Source: an uncultured Lachnospiraceae bacterium
GTDB taxonomy: Bacteria; Bacillota; Clostridia; Lachnospirales; Lachnospiraceae
DNA: 53,324 nt
Direction of reading: 5' to 3'
Assembly (NCBI GenBank): GCA_905236845.1
Contig: CAJOQM010000098.1
Location: 1 to 53,324 of the forward strand
Shown here one piece after another: positions 10,401 to 18,318 of the stretch. The notes beneath the pieces are model-generated. The model made no database searches. It had not been told where the DNA came from and saw nothing but the letters and a program-made list of their open reading frames with translations. A program made the translations under genes and the position numbers. Positions within the stretch are counted from its first letter, which is position 1. Each line of letters starts with the position of its first letter.

Positions 10401-10835
10401 CTTTGCGGCATAATTTTTAAAATCATCGGGAGAAAGGGCATACTGCTCCGCCTCGGTGATAAAGGATTTTATCTCGTCCACGAACCCCGCTCTGTCGGGA
10501 TATTTCCCTAGAATCTTAAGGTCGTCTTTAAGATTTTCCAATATATGACGGATTATAAAATTTTTTGAGGTATCATCCAAAAGAGGAAGCTCTGCCTTGG
10601 CGCTTTCCTGCAATATCCTTAAGGCGAGCCTGTCAAAGCTTAATATATCAATATTAAGAAGAGCCTTTTGGGGATGCATCTGCGTCAGGAGCTTCTGAGT
10701 CGCCAGAGTAAACTGTTCCGGCACAATAACCAGGCAGAGGCGGTCTTTGTTGTTGACCGCCTCTTTGATTAAATCGTTATATAATAAATAAGTTTTGCCG
10801 CTGCCACTTCTGCCTTTTATGATTTGAACAGACAT
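7461..10835 (-). CDS. addB: ATP-dependent helicase/nuclease subunit B
   Basis: AddB (1124 aa) partners AddA, and its nuclease cuts the strand opposite to the AddA nuclease. It has an N-terminal Walker A (GRSGSGKTYLL), a RecB-type nuclease motif (VIDYKSSSRKLN) and Cys residues of the AddB iron-sulfur cluster: one in SFASCEFSHF before the nuclease motif and three in CRYCPYSSVC near the C-terminus. The longest ORF starts at 10925 inside the previous gene. I chose ATG 10835 because it gives the family N-terminus (MSVQIIKGRSGSGKT), has AGGAAAGG about six bases upstream, and lies one base after the upstream stop. Identity and pairing with addA are secure. Confidence 0.95.
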   Translation of the reverse strand: MSVQIIKGRSGSGKTYLLYNDLIKEAVNNKDRLCLVIVPEQFTLATQKLLTQMHPQKALLNIDILSFDRLALRILQESAKAELPLLDDTSKNFIIRHILENLKDDLKILGKYPDRAGFVDEIKSFITEAEQYALSPDDFKNYAAKESVSDALSIKLTDISLIYGAYRDFLEGKYISAQSRLHVAANAACSSKILKDAYVTFDGFTGFTPIQCELLRAVIKLSRKARFTLTIDPDINIFNEGDKNDLFYLSKKTGRTVYNLADECDVPVENDIKIYGQNGRFSRSGELSHLEKNIFNRKAERLPAGGKEAALWILCAPSLKDEITHCAKTIRMLVRDKGYKYKDIAIVTGDVASYGLKAKSIFADYDIPLFVDETETISNERFVRCIRSIINLLNDDFSYRYVFSFLKSGYLNLEREDIDILENYCLARNISGWKKWEKNFEDDRAEAVRKNVVEILAPLKEFKSKRGKTARDITVFIYDFISSSGVKNSVVNDVSAMDEALDEAAAQRQLKVYEAVMKLFEKIVAFNGDDRISPKEYAALYEAGMKGATLGKVPASANEVLLGDVERTRLSDVKVLFVLGTNEGVLPSGLQEGGILSEQERKLITDSGLEIAQTQRDRMLSRDFYLYLSLTKPSERLYISYASCDALGESLKSSYVVDSVLNLFKDLKTEYIKPLSETLSYESQKGILPWFDTQFRNAVYADRISEEFLKLYGYIKNNKEFAPVISGIERSFARKYNVEDIGQESAKSLYTDVSEFSITRLESFASCEFSHFLKYGLKLKERDIYEFTPADLGNIYHDAASFFMEGAIGAGKKIHDLTPADIELMAQSSIDEILKKDTYASYLAGASGEYMKKRMGRVFLRTADTASYQIKEGLFEPVWCEHPFNIPMKGEGDLRLYGRIDRTDLAKMDDKNLVRVIDYKSSSRKLNLDKIYAGTDIQLMIYLSAALSEISRKYPGVPAYPSGAYYYAMKDPVAKGVEPESENAGDKIREEIRKELRLSGISSTDDDSIAAIDTAASLRKKKSSDVVPFMINADGSVRQSSSVVSLSGLKSLTDDAMNVAYDNARSMLLGHNKISPLREDKKRDACRYCPYSSVCGFDPAGEYHSYRELSDVAQSVRERLGSEV

Positions 10836-10836
10836 A

Positions 10837-11760
10837 TTAAAGCCTTTCCTTAATCCAATCTGCAACCTTTTCGTATACGGTTTCTTTGCCGATTTCGTTA
10901 TGGAGCTCATGACGCATGCCGTCAAACAGAGTCATTTTGTAATCCTTGCGCTCTTTCCTTTTCATCTTCTTATCTATTTCCGCAAGACCTTCTCCCCATC
11001 CTCCTACGGGATCCATGGAGCCGCTTATGAAATAAACCGAAAGATCCGTAGCAAGATTATTATACCAGGAGTCAGCTGTTACGTCCTTTAGGAGATTTAT
11101 TAAATCAAGATATGCAGACGATGTAAACATAAATCCGCAATACGGATCATCGATATAGGCATCTACCACAGCCTCATCCCGGGTAAGCCAGTCATAGGCT
11201 GTACGGGGATTGTCGTAGCGCTTGTTGTAGCTGCCGAACATTATTGCAGTGATAAAGCCGCTCCTGTTCATTTCTCCTTTGAATTTTATGTTTAGCTTTA
11301 CCAGCTGCTCTCCCATGGCCAATGCGCCGTTTGAGCCCGATGTACCGGAGAATATTACGCCTTCCATATCCTCGGGAAATCTCTTTGCATATGCTCTCGA
11401 TACGAAAGACCCCATGCTGTGTCCGTAGAAAAAGCATTTAAGCTCCGGATGCTTTTCTTTCATCAGCCTGTTTAATGTTCTCTGATCCTTGATAAGACAT
11501 CTCCAGCCGTTTTCATGAGCCATAAATCCCAGATATTCATCGCTTTTTACAGAGCCTTTATGACCGAGGTGATCGCAGCCGTAGACCAAAAAGCCCTGAT
11601 CCGTCAGATATTCAATGAAAGGCTCGTATCTTTCTATATATTCGCACATGCCGTGTACCAGCTGTATCATGGCTTTTGGCTGATCAATCTCATAGACATA
11701 ATATCTGATGCTGTCAACCCCGTTTGCACTCTTAAAGGTATCCGTAGATTTATTGTACAT
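10837..11760 (-). CDS. Alpha/beta hydrolase, lysophospholipase / monoacylglycerol lipase-like
   Basis: Cytoplasmic serine hydrolase of 307 aa in the lysophospholipase (Hydrolase_4) family. The nucleophile elbow GHSMGS is clear, the oxyanion region is LVHGMCEYIERYEPF, the acid residue is probably in FISGSMDPVGG, and the catalytic His is in DGMRHELHNE. There is no signal peptide. The start at 11760 is set by GGGAGG upstream; the ORF reaches 11892, but the extra 44 residues overlap the neighbouring gene and do not fit the family. It overlaps the end of the transglutaminase-like gene by 11 nt. Relatives act on monoacylglycerols or lysophospholipids; the substrate here cannot be read from sequence. 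Confidence 0.85.
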   Translation of the reverse strand: MYNKSTDTFKSANGVDSIRYYVYEIDQPKAMIQLVHGMCEYIERYEPFIEYLTDQGFLVYGCDHLGHKGSVKSDEYLGFMAHENGWRCLIKDQRTLNRLMKEKHPELKCFFYGHSMGSFVSRAYAKRFPEDMEGVIFSGTSGSNGALAMGEQLVKLNIKFKGEMNRSGFITAIMFGSYNKRYDNPRTAYDWLTRDEAVVDAYIDDPYCGFMFTSSAYLDLINLLKDVTADSWYNNLATDLSVYFISGSMDPVGGWGEGLAEIDKKMKRKERKDYKMTLFDGMRHELHNEIGKETVYEKVADWIKERL

Positions 11761-12652
11761 TTGAAGCCTCCCTTTCTTTATATGAATCAGCAGTTTCAGT
11801 ACATTCCGGCAGATCAAATTCACCCGAATAGAAATGATCCGGGGAAAATCCCTCATCCGTTGCGCACATGTATGAATAATCCGGCGCACCATCCGTTCCG
11901 TTTACATCACCCAAAGTAACATCCATGCAATAATATTCCCCGTCAAGCTTTACAAGATTCCAGGCGTGATTTATCTCACCGGATTCCTTAGTGCTTCCAA
12001 GGACAATTATCGAAGGAATATTAAGCTGATAAAAAATATAATGCGCAGCCCTTGCATAGCCGTAGCATACAGACTTGTGATACAAAAGCACGCTTAATAT
12101 ATTCTGGTTTTGGTCTGCGTCTTCGGAATATTCCGTAGTCTTTGCAAGCTCTTCAAAAACATACTTTGCCTTGTAGTAGTCGCTGTCTGTTACCGAGACC
12201 CCCTGCAAAAACACGTCAACGGCTTCATCCACTTTTGCCTGGTATTTTCCGGCTTCATCCTCGCTCATTATATATCCGGGATAAAACACAAGCAATGCTC
12301 CTTCATAGGAGCGCTTGGAATATGAATAACCGTTTATCCAAAAAAGCCCGCCGTAATCGCACATAATGGCATCATACGCTCTTTTCATTACCTCTTCGTC
12401 ATCTGTGGAAAGCACTGCCTTTTCCTCAAATTCGAGGATAGCGTTAAGCTCTTCGTCGTATGCTTTCTTTTCGTCTTCGTTTAAAAGATTATAAACGTAT
12501 CTGTCCTCGGATATTGACTGGGTATCGCTGTAGTCTGCGCTTGCATCGGCGGATTCTACAAGAACCGATATCTCCCTTGAGCTGTAGGAGCAGCCGGCAA
12601 TGCAGCACATAAAAGCAGCCGCCAGCAAAACTTTTATTATTTTTTCATTCAT
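11750..12652 (-). CDS. Transglutaminase-like lipoprotein
   Basis: Predicted surface lipoprotein of 300 aa. The signal peptide ends in a lipobox (CCIAGCSYSS). The C-terminal half is a transglutaminase-like (cysteine protease fold) domain: the catalytic Cys lies in SVCYGYARAAHY, the His in INHAWNLVKLDGEYY and the Asp in CMDVTLGD, so the triad looks intact. Bacterial relatives are mostly thought to act as cell-surface proteases or peptidoglycan-associated enzymes, with few tested. The ATG at 12652 overlaps the end of the DUF5721-like gene; an upstream TTG at 12667 is possible but would add only five residues. Confidence 0.83.
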   Translation of the reverse strand: MNEKIIKVLLAAAFMCCIAGCSYSSREISVLVESADASADYSDTQSISEDRYVYNLLNEDEKKAYDEELNAILEFEEKAVLSTDDEEVMKRAYDAIMCDYGGLFWINGYSYSKRSYEGALLVFYPGYIMSEDEAGKYQAKVDEAVDVFLQGVSVTDSDYYKAKYVFEELAKTTEYSEDADQNQNILSVLLYHKSVCYGYARAAHYIFYQLNIPSIIVLGSTKESGEINHAWNLVKLDGEYYCMDVTLGDVNGTDGAPDYSYMCATDEGFSPDHFYSGEFDLPECTETADSYKEREASNVQ

Positions 12653-13103
12653 CAAAATCCGCACCAAGATTTGTAATAAATCGCCTCACGTATTCATCCC
12701 AGGCTTTTTCCCCGTCCTTATCCATAGTAAAGGATTCATATGAGACACCGGTTACTATTATAAGACCGTCTTTGGTATATTCTGCCCGCAGGATATAATC
12801 ACTGACGGCAGAGCCTGCAAATTCCGATGATACTCCTTCCATTTGCGCCTTATCCCTGCACAAAACAAGACGAAACAGCTCCGGAAGCTCCTTGCCCTTA
12901 AGATGCTCATATACAAGGGGCTTTAAGTCTTTATAAGAAACACGGGGCGTTTCCTTCCCGTCCGAAACACTCTTCCTGCCGTCTATATGCATAGAATACT
13001 CCTTTTTTACAACGACTTCGGATACGTAAAAATCGTCAAAATCGTCCCCCAAAAGAAGAATATTCATGAATTTTTTTATATCTTTTACCAAAAGGGCTTT
13101 CAA
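12645..13103 (-). CDS. DUF5721-like protein
   Basis: A protein of about 152 aa that I match to the Lachnospiraceae family DUF5721 from memory of the pattern around KDIKKFMNILLLGDDFDDF, followed by an HIDGR-like motif. No function is known for the family. No signal peptide or membrane segment is visible. I chose the TTG start at 13103 because GGAGGG lies nine bases upstream and it aligns with the usual family start. A TTG at 13112 overlapping the previous stop is the alternative, but its ribosome binding site would be too close. It overlaps both neighbours or nearly so, which suggests coupled translation. Confidence 0.7.
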   Translation of the reverse strand: MKALLVKDIKKFMNILLLGDDFDDFYVSEVVVKKEYSMHIDGRKSVSDGKETPRVSYKDLKPLVYEHLKGKELPELFRLVLCRDKAQMEGVSSEFAGSAVSDYILRAEYTKDGLIIVTGVSYESFTMDKDGEKAWDEYVRRFITNLGADFDE

Positions 13104-13108
13104 ATATT

Positions 13109-13489
13109 TCAACCCTCCCCGGACGCTTCATTTTGAGCCGCTCTCTTGAGGCATTCTTCCAACGTAACCCCCTCTATGGTTGTAAAAAGGGATTCGTCAA
13201 GCTCTCCGTGTAATATAAGATTGCAGGCGGATATAGCGGTATTGGGACTCATAAGAATAGTTTCTTTCATGTTTTTGGGGATTTTCTTGAAGGCAAATTC
13301 AAACCTTGCGGCATCAGACCACTCTGCAGTCTCCCAGACGCCGCATACAGACTTTACGGGATGAGATTTTGTATATTTGGCAGCTGTTTTCTTTTTGTTA
13401 AAATGATCTGAAATACGCTTGTAAACATCACGGGCTATGCCGCAATACAGGCTGTTATCCTCACATCTTACAACATAAATATACGCCAT
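13109..13489 (-). CDS. GIY-YIG nuclease superfamily protein (UPF0213-like)
   Basis: Small protein of 126 aa with a single GIY-YIG-type domain at its N-terminus: YIYVVRCEDNSLYCGIA supplies the two short motifs (YVV and YCG in place of GIY and YIG), followed by the conserved Arg in YKRISDHF and by FEFAFKKIPK. Stand-alone bacterial members (UvrC N-terminal-like, YhbQ/UPF0213) bind or nick DNA, and their cellular role is poorly known. The C-terminal 40 residues are not recognisable. The ribosome binding site AAGGGG lies seven bases before the ATG. It sits 21 nt after clpX and just before the DUF5721-like gene. Confidence 0.85.
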   Translation of the reverse strand: MAYIYVVRCEDNSLYCGIARDVYKRISDHFNKKKTAAKYTKSHPVKSVCGVWETAEWSDAARFEFAFKKIPKNMKETILMSPNTAISACNLILHGELDESLFTTIEGVTLEECLKRAAQNEASGEG

Positions 13490-13510
13490 ATCATTACCCC
13501 TTACTTCATC

Positions 13511-15082
13511 TTATGCTCTCTCTTTATTCGAAAGCTTGCTGTCTTCGAGCCTGAAGGTTCCCCGCATCATAATCTGGGGCGAGCCGGTCTTTTCTATATA
13601 ATCCCTGGTGATAATCACCCTGCCGATATTATCATCCCTGGGAACCTGATACATGATATCCAGCATAAATTCCTCGATAATAGCCCGAAGAGCCCTAGCG
13701 CCGGTATCTTTCTCCTTTGCCATTTCCGCAATGCACCGTATGGCGTCTTCATCAAAGACAAGATCAACTTCATCAATAGCAAGAAGCTTTTGATACTGCT
13801 TTAAAATTGCATTCTTTGGCTTCTCCAGAATCTCCATAAACATATCCACGGTCAGACTCTCCATAGAGAACATAACAGGAAGCCTTCCCAAAAATTCCGG
13901 AATCATGCCGTATTCACGAAGATCCTCTACGGTTACATTCTGCATTACATTATCGTCTTCGTCATATTTATCTTTCAGATCCGCCTTAAATCCCATGGAG
14001 GATTCTTTGTTAAGTCTTTCTTTAATAATCTCATCCAAATCCGGGAATGCGCCGCCACAAATAAAGAGAATATTGCTGGTATCAATATTCGCAAGGGGCA
14101 CCATAGCATTCTTTGAATTTGCTCCCACGGGCACTTCGACTTCGGATCCCTCAAGGAGCTTGAGCATACCCTGCTGTACGGATTCGCCGCTTACATCCCT
14201 TTGGTGGGTATTTCGCTTCTTGGCAAGCTTATCTATCTCGTCGATAAAGACGATTCCTCTCTGGGCTTTCTCCACATCATTGTCCGCTGCGGAAAGAAGC
14301 TTTGAAAGCACGCTTTCTATATCATCGCCGATATATCCGGCCTCTGTAAGGCTCGTTGCATCCGCAATAGCCAAAGGCACATCAAGAATCCTTGCAAGAG
14401 TCTTTACAAGATATGTCTTGCCGCAGCCCGTAGGACCTATCATAAGGATATTGGACTTCTCCAATTCAACTCCGTCGTCGGAATTATCCTGTATGCGCTT
14501 ATAATGATTGTACACCGCAACAGATACAATCTTCTTTGCCTCTTCCTGCCCTATGACATACTGGTCGAGGCTCTCTTTTATTTCGTGGGGAAGCATTACC
14601 TTTACAGGCTCTGCCTTGGGCTTTGCTTCTTTCTTTTCCTTGGGCTTTTTGACCCTCTGGGGACGGGGCATGTAGAGATTCTGCAGATCCGAGAAATTAA
14701 TCATGTTAAGCTGGGGAATCTTCCCCGTAGCCGCCGCATCATTAAAATCTATCCCCATATTGTCTATGGCATTAAAAGTCCCCTGAAGACAGTCAGGACA
14801 AATATTAATGCCATTGGGAAGACTAAGGAGATTTCCCGTGACAGACTCAGGACGCCGGCAGATATAACAGATCCTGTCTGCATTACCACCCTTTTCATCT
14901 GCGGAATCCGTCTTCTTATCCTCCGGCGCATCCGGAGTCACCGGCGCATCCGGATTGTCCGGTGTACCCGAAGTATCCGTAGCACCGGGATTACCTGCCG
15001 CATCCGGAGTATCATTTGTATCCGCAGGGGTTACTTTCGTTTCTTCATCATCATTCTTATTTTTACCGTCAAAAAATCCCAT
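13511..15082 (-). CDS. clpX: Clp protease ATP-binding subunit ClpX with long N-terminal extension
   Basis: AAA+ unfoldase that feeds substrates to ClpP. Seen in order: about 70 residues of low-complexity tail rich in Thr, Pro, Asp and Ala (repeated TPD/PDA units), a four-Cys zinc-binding domain (CYIC, then CPDC), a Lys-rich linker (KKPKEKKEAKPK), and the AAA+ core with Walker A GPTGCGKT, Walker B IVFIDEIDKL, and the RNTHQRDVSGESVQQG segment. At 523 aa it exceeds the usual 410-430 aa; the tail and linker explain the excess. The start has AAAGG nine bases upstream, and no internal start with a good site precedes the zinc finger. No clpP is adjacent, unlike the common tig-clpP-clpX order. Confidence 0.93.
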   Translation of the reverse strand: MGFFDGKNKNDDEETKVTPADTNDTPDAAGNPGATDTSGTPDNPDAPVTPDAPEDKKTDSADEKGGNADRICYICRRPESVTGNLLSLPNGINICPDCLQGTFNAIDNMGIDFNDAAATGKIPQLNMINFSDLQNLYMPRPQRVKKPKEKKEAKPKAEPVKVMLPHEIKESLDQYVIGQEEAKKIVSVAVYNHYKRIQDNSDDGVELEKSNILMIGPTGCGKTYLVKTLARILDVPLAIADATSLTEAGYIGDDIESVLSKLLSAADNDVEKAQRGIVFIDEIDKLAKKRNTHQRDVSGESVQQGMLKLLEGSEVEVPVGANSKNAMVPLANIDTSNILFICGGAFPDLDEIIKERLNKESSMGFKADLKDKYDEDDNVMQNVTVEDLREYGMIPEFLGRLPVMFSMESLTVDMFMEILEKPKNAILKQYQKLLAIDEVDLVFDEDAIRCIAEMAKEKDTGARALRAIIEEFMLDIMYQVPRDDNIGRVIITRDYIEKTGSPQIMMRGTFRLEDSKLSNKERA

Positions 15083-15100
15083 AAGAATTACCTTTAAATA

Positions 15101-16534
15101 TTAATTTAATTTCTCCATTAAAAGCTTATTTATAACAGCCGGATTTGCCTTTCCGCCCGTCGCCTTCATAACCTGACCCACAAGAGCTCCTATTGCCTTT
15201 TTCTTGCCGCCCCTGTAGTCCTCAACCGCCTGGGGATTGTTTGCTATTACTTCATCAAGAATAGCGGAAAGCTCTCCCTCATCGCTTACGGATTTAAGCC
15301 CGTGTTCCTCAACATAGCTTACGGGATCTACATCCTCTTCAAATATCTTTTCAAATATTTCCTTTGCTACGGTGTTGTTTACCGTGCCTTCATCCGCCAG
15401 GTCTATAAGGCTTGCAAGGTTCTTTGCGGAGAAAGGTATTTCGTCCGCATCCATGGACTTTTCCTTCTGGAGACGGAGAGTCTCCGTCATAAGCCAGTTT
15501 GCCGCCTTTTTGGGCTTGTTATTAATAGCCGTTACTTCCTCAAAGAAATCCGCCATACGCTTTGTCCCTGTTATAATGGACGCATCATATTTGGGAATGC
15601 CGTACTGGGATACATAGCGCTCTATCTTCTGAGGCTGCATCTCGGGCTGGGCGGATTTTATCTTTTCCAGATATTCGTCCGAGATTACGATGGGCGTAAG
15701 GTCGGGCTCGGGGAAATAACGATAATCCTGGGCATCCTCTTTAGACCTCATGGAATGGGAGGATTCTTTATTATCATCCCAGCGCCTTGTTTCCTGGATT
15801 ACGGCCTTGCCTTCTTCTATTAATTCTATCTGGCGAGCCCTCTCTCCTTCTATGGCATGAGCAATTGCCTTAAAGGAATTCAGGTTCTTCATCTCGGTAC
15901 GCGTTCCAAATGCCTCTGCGCCCACTTCCCGAACAGAAAGGTTTACATCAGCTCGCATTGAACCTTCATTTAATTTGCAGTCCGAAGCCCCGAGATACTG
16001 GATTGTCATCCGAAGCTTTTCCAGATATGCTATGACTTCATCCGCCGTTCTCATATCCGGCTCCGACACTATCTCTATAAGAGGAACCCCGGAACGGTTA
16101 AAGTCTACAAGAGAAGTATCCGTCCACTCATCATGAACAAGCTTTCCCGCATCTTCTTCCATATGTATCTCGTGGATACGCACGTTCTTCTTTCCCGAAC
16201 CCGTCTCGATCTCTACAGATCCGTTTCGGCAAATAGGAAGATACAGCTGGGATATCTGATAATCCTGAGGATTATCCGGATAGAAATAATTCTTCCTGTC
16301 AAACTTTGAATAGCGGGTTATATCGCAATTTAAAGCAAGCCCTACCGCCACGGCATAATCAAGGACCTGCTTGTTTAAAACAGGCAAAGACCCCGGCATA
16401 CCGGTGCACACGGGGCAGGTATGGGTATTGGGTGCGCCGCCGAAGAGCGTAGTGCATCCGCAGAATATCTTGGTCTTTGTGGCAAGCTCCACATGGACCT
16501 CAAGACCTATGACTGTCTCATATTGCTTTGCCAT
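15101..16534 (-). CDS. gatB: Asp-tRNA(Asn)/Glu-tRNA(Gln) amidotransferase subunit B
   Basis: GatB (477 aa) binds mischarged Asp-tRNA(Asn) or Glu-tRNA(Gln) and phosphorylates the acyl group so that ammonia from GatA can amidate it. The family start YETVIGLEVHVEL, the Cys motif around FCGCTTLFGGAPNTHTCPVC, the PDNPQDYQISQ segment and the C-terminal YqeY-like tail (GALVGQVMKATGGKANP) are all present. ATG 16534 is preferred to the upstream GTG at 16543 because GGTGAG lies five bases before it and it lies just past the gatA stop. It is last in gatC-gatA-gatB. Confidence 0.96.
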   Translation of the reverse strand: MAKQYETVIGLEVHVELATKTKIFCGCTTLFGGAPNTHTCPVCTGMPGSLPVLNKQVLDYAVAVGLALNCDITRYSKFDRKNYFYPDNPQDYQISQLYLPICRNGSVEIETGSGKKNVRIHEIHMEEDAGKLVHDEWTDTSLVDFNRSGVPLIEIVSEPDMRTADEVIAYLEKLRMTIQYLGASDCKLNEGSMRADVNLSVREVGAEAFGTRTEMKNLNSFKAIAHAIEGERARQIELIEEGKAVIQETRRWDDNKESSHSMRSKEDAQDYRYFPEPDLTPIVISDEYLEKIKSAQPEMQPQKIERYVSQYGIPKYDASIITGTKRMADFFEEVTAINNKPKKAANWLMTETLRLQKEKSMDADEIPFSAKNLASLIDLADEGTVNNTVAKEIFEKIFEEDVDPVSYVEEHGLKSVSDEGELSAILDEVIANNPQAVEDYRGGKKKAIGALVGQVMKATGGKANPAVINKLLMEKLN

Positions 16535-16535
16535 G

Positions 16536-18008
16536 TTACTCACCAGCCTTTCTCATGGGGCAAGCTTCAATCTCTCCCCTTGCCCTCTCATATGCGTATC
16601 CTGCCTTTATCATATTATCCTCCCGGAATATATCGGATATAAACTGAACTCCTATCGGAAGCCCCTTGCTGTCTTTGCCGCAGGGAACCGACATTCCCGG
16701 CAATCCGCAGAGATTTACGGAAATAGTATATATATCTCCCAGATACATCTGGATGGGGTCGCTTAAGGATTCTCCCAGCTTCATGGCAGTCGTAGGCGCT
16801 GCCGGTGCAAGAATAACATCATAAGACTCAAATGCCCTGTCAAAAGCCTTCTTTATCAAAGCCTTTGTCCGAAGAGCTTTCAGATAATATGCATCATAGT
16901 ATCCGCTGCTAAGGACAAAGGAGCCCAGCATAATCCTGCGCTTTACCTCTGCGCCAAAGCCTTCGGAGCGGGTCTTTTTGTACATATTATGTAAACCTTC
17001 ATATTCTGCGGCTCTGTGACCGTATTTAACCCCGTCAAAGCGGGCAAGGTTTGAGCTTGCTTCAGCGCAGGCGATAACATAATAAGCAGGAATGGCATAT
17101 TCCGTAAGGCTTAAATCAAATTCCGAAACCTCCGCCCCCTGCTCTTTTAATTTCTCCGCAGCATCAAGGACAGATTGCTTTACTTCACTATCCAGCCCAT
17201 CCGTGAAATAATCCTTGGGAATCCCCACTCGAAGTCCCTTAACATCACCATTAAGAGCAGAAATAAAATCATAATTATCCCGCTTTACACTGGTAGAATC
17301 CTTTATGTCATGGGAAGCTATAGCCTGGAGCATATGCACAGCATCGCTTACATTATTTGCCAGAGGTCCTATCTGATCAAGGGATGAGCCGTATGCTATA
17401 AGACCGTATCTGGAGACAGTGCCGTATGTGGGCTTTATTCCCGTTACGCCGCAAAAAGACGCTGGCTGCCTGATAGATCCGCCCGTATCGGAGCCCAGAG
17501 CCATAAAGACTTCGCCTGCCGCAACGCACGCAGCAGATCCTCCGGAAGAGCCTCCCGGCACATGGTCTGTGTTCCAGGGGTTTTTGGTCACGCCGAAATG
17601 TGAGGTCTCCGTAGTTGACCCCATTGCGAACTCATCCATATTGGTTTTTCCCAATATAACACAGCCGGCTTTCTTTAGATTAAGCACGGCTTCCGATGTA
17701 TATTGGGGCACGAAATTTTCGAGAATAGCGGAGGCGCAGGTAGTCTTAATGCCTTCGGTACACATATTGTCCTTTACGGCTACGGGAACTCCCGCAAGCA
17801 GTCCCGTCAAAGACCCGTCGTCTATCGCTTCCTGCACCCTTTCGGCCTCCTTTAAGGCTCCCTCTTTATCTATAGTAATAAATGCGTTTATCTTGTCCTC
17901 GGATTTTTCTATATTTGCAAGGCAATGTGTCACCGCATCCTTTACACTGATCTCACGTCCCCGGATCTTCTCGGACAATTCCAGGGCTGTCATATCCGTT
18001 AATTCCAT
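16536..18008 (-). CDS. gatA: Asp-tRNA(Asn)/Glu-tRNA(Gln) amidotransferase subunit A
   Basis: GatA (490 aa) is the amidase that releases ammonia from glutamine for transamidation of mischarged tRNAs. The amidase signature is clear: the catalytic Lys in AVKDNMC, the Ser pair in PGGSSGGSAACVAAG and the nucleophile Ser in GSDTGGSIRQPASFCG. Length matches the family. It starts one base after the gatC stop, with AGGAG seven bases upstream, and ends one base before gatB, so the three subunits are made together. Confidence 0.97.
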   Translation of the reverse strand: MELTDMTALELSEKIRGREISVKDAVTHCLANIEKSEDKINAFITIDKEGALKEAERVQEAIDDGSLTGLLAGVPVAVKDNMCTEGIKTTCASAILENFVPQYTSEAVLNLKKAGCVILGKTNMDEFAMGSTTETSHFGVTKNPWNTDHVPGGSSGGSAACVAAGEVFMALGSDTGGSIRQPASFCGVTGIKPTYGTVSRYGLIAYGSSLDQIGPLANNVSDAVHMLQAIASHDIKDSTSVKRDNYDFISALNGDVKGLRVGIPKDYFTDGLDSEVKQSVLDAAEKLKEQGAEVSEFDLSLTEYAIPAYYVIACAEASSNLARFDGVKYGHRAAEYEGLHNMYKKTRSEGFGAEVKRRIMLGSFVLSSGYYDAYYLKALRTKALIKKAFDRAFESYDVILAPAAPTTAMKLGESLSDPIQMYLGDIYTISVNLCGLPGMSVPCGKDSKGLPIGVQFISDIFREDNMIKAGYAYERARGEIEACPMRKAGE

Positions 18009-18009
18009 C

Positions 18010-18306
18010 TTAATCTCCTATTGTCTTGGGAACGACGAAGGTATCATCTTTCCTTGCGGGGGCGTTGGCAAGAGTCTCAACATGCCCGTCGCCGTTTGTT
18101 ACTTCATCCTCCCGAAATACGTTGTTAATGGGGAAAATATGGCTCATGGGCTCGACACCTTCCGTATCAAGCTCATTAAGCTTGTCAATATAGTCAAGCA
18201 TCTTTTCCATATCATGCCTTGCATCTTCCCTTTCATCTTCGGAAAGCTCAAGCTTTGCCAATATACCAACGTATTCAAGTGTATCGTCATCTATTACGTT
18301 TGCCAT
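18010..18306 (-). CDS. gatC: Asp-tRNA(Asn)/Glu-tRNA(Gln) amidotransferase subunit C
   Basis: GatC (98 aa) is the small subunit that wraps around GatA and stabilises the amidotransferase. The family pattern is visible: an N-terminal helix LEYVGILAKLELSEDE, the segment MEKMLDYIDKLNELDTEGVEPMSH, and a C-terminal LRED-like stretch (FREDEVTN). GGGAGG lies seven bases before the ATG. It follows aspS by 12 nt, placing an aspartyl-tRNA synthetase and the whole amidotransferase in one run. Confidence 0.93.
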   Translation of the reverse strand: MANVIDDDTLEYVGILAKLELSEDEREDARHDMEKMLDYIDKLNELDTEGVEPMSHIFPINNVFREDEVTNGDGHVETLANAPARKDDTFVVPKTIGD

Positions 18307-18318
18307 AATATCCTCCCA

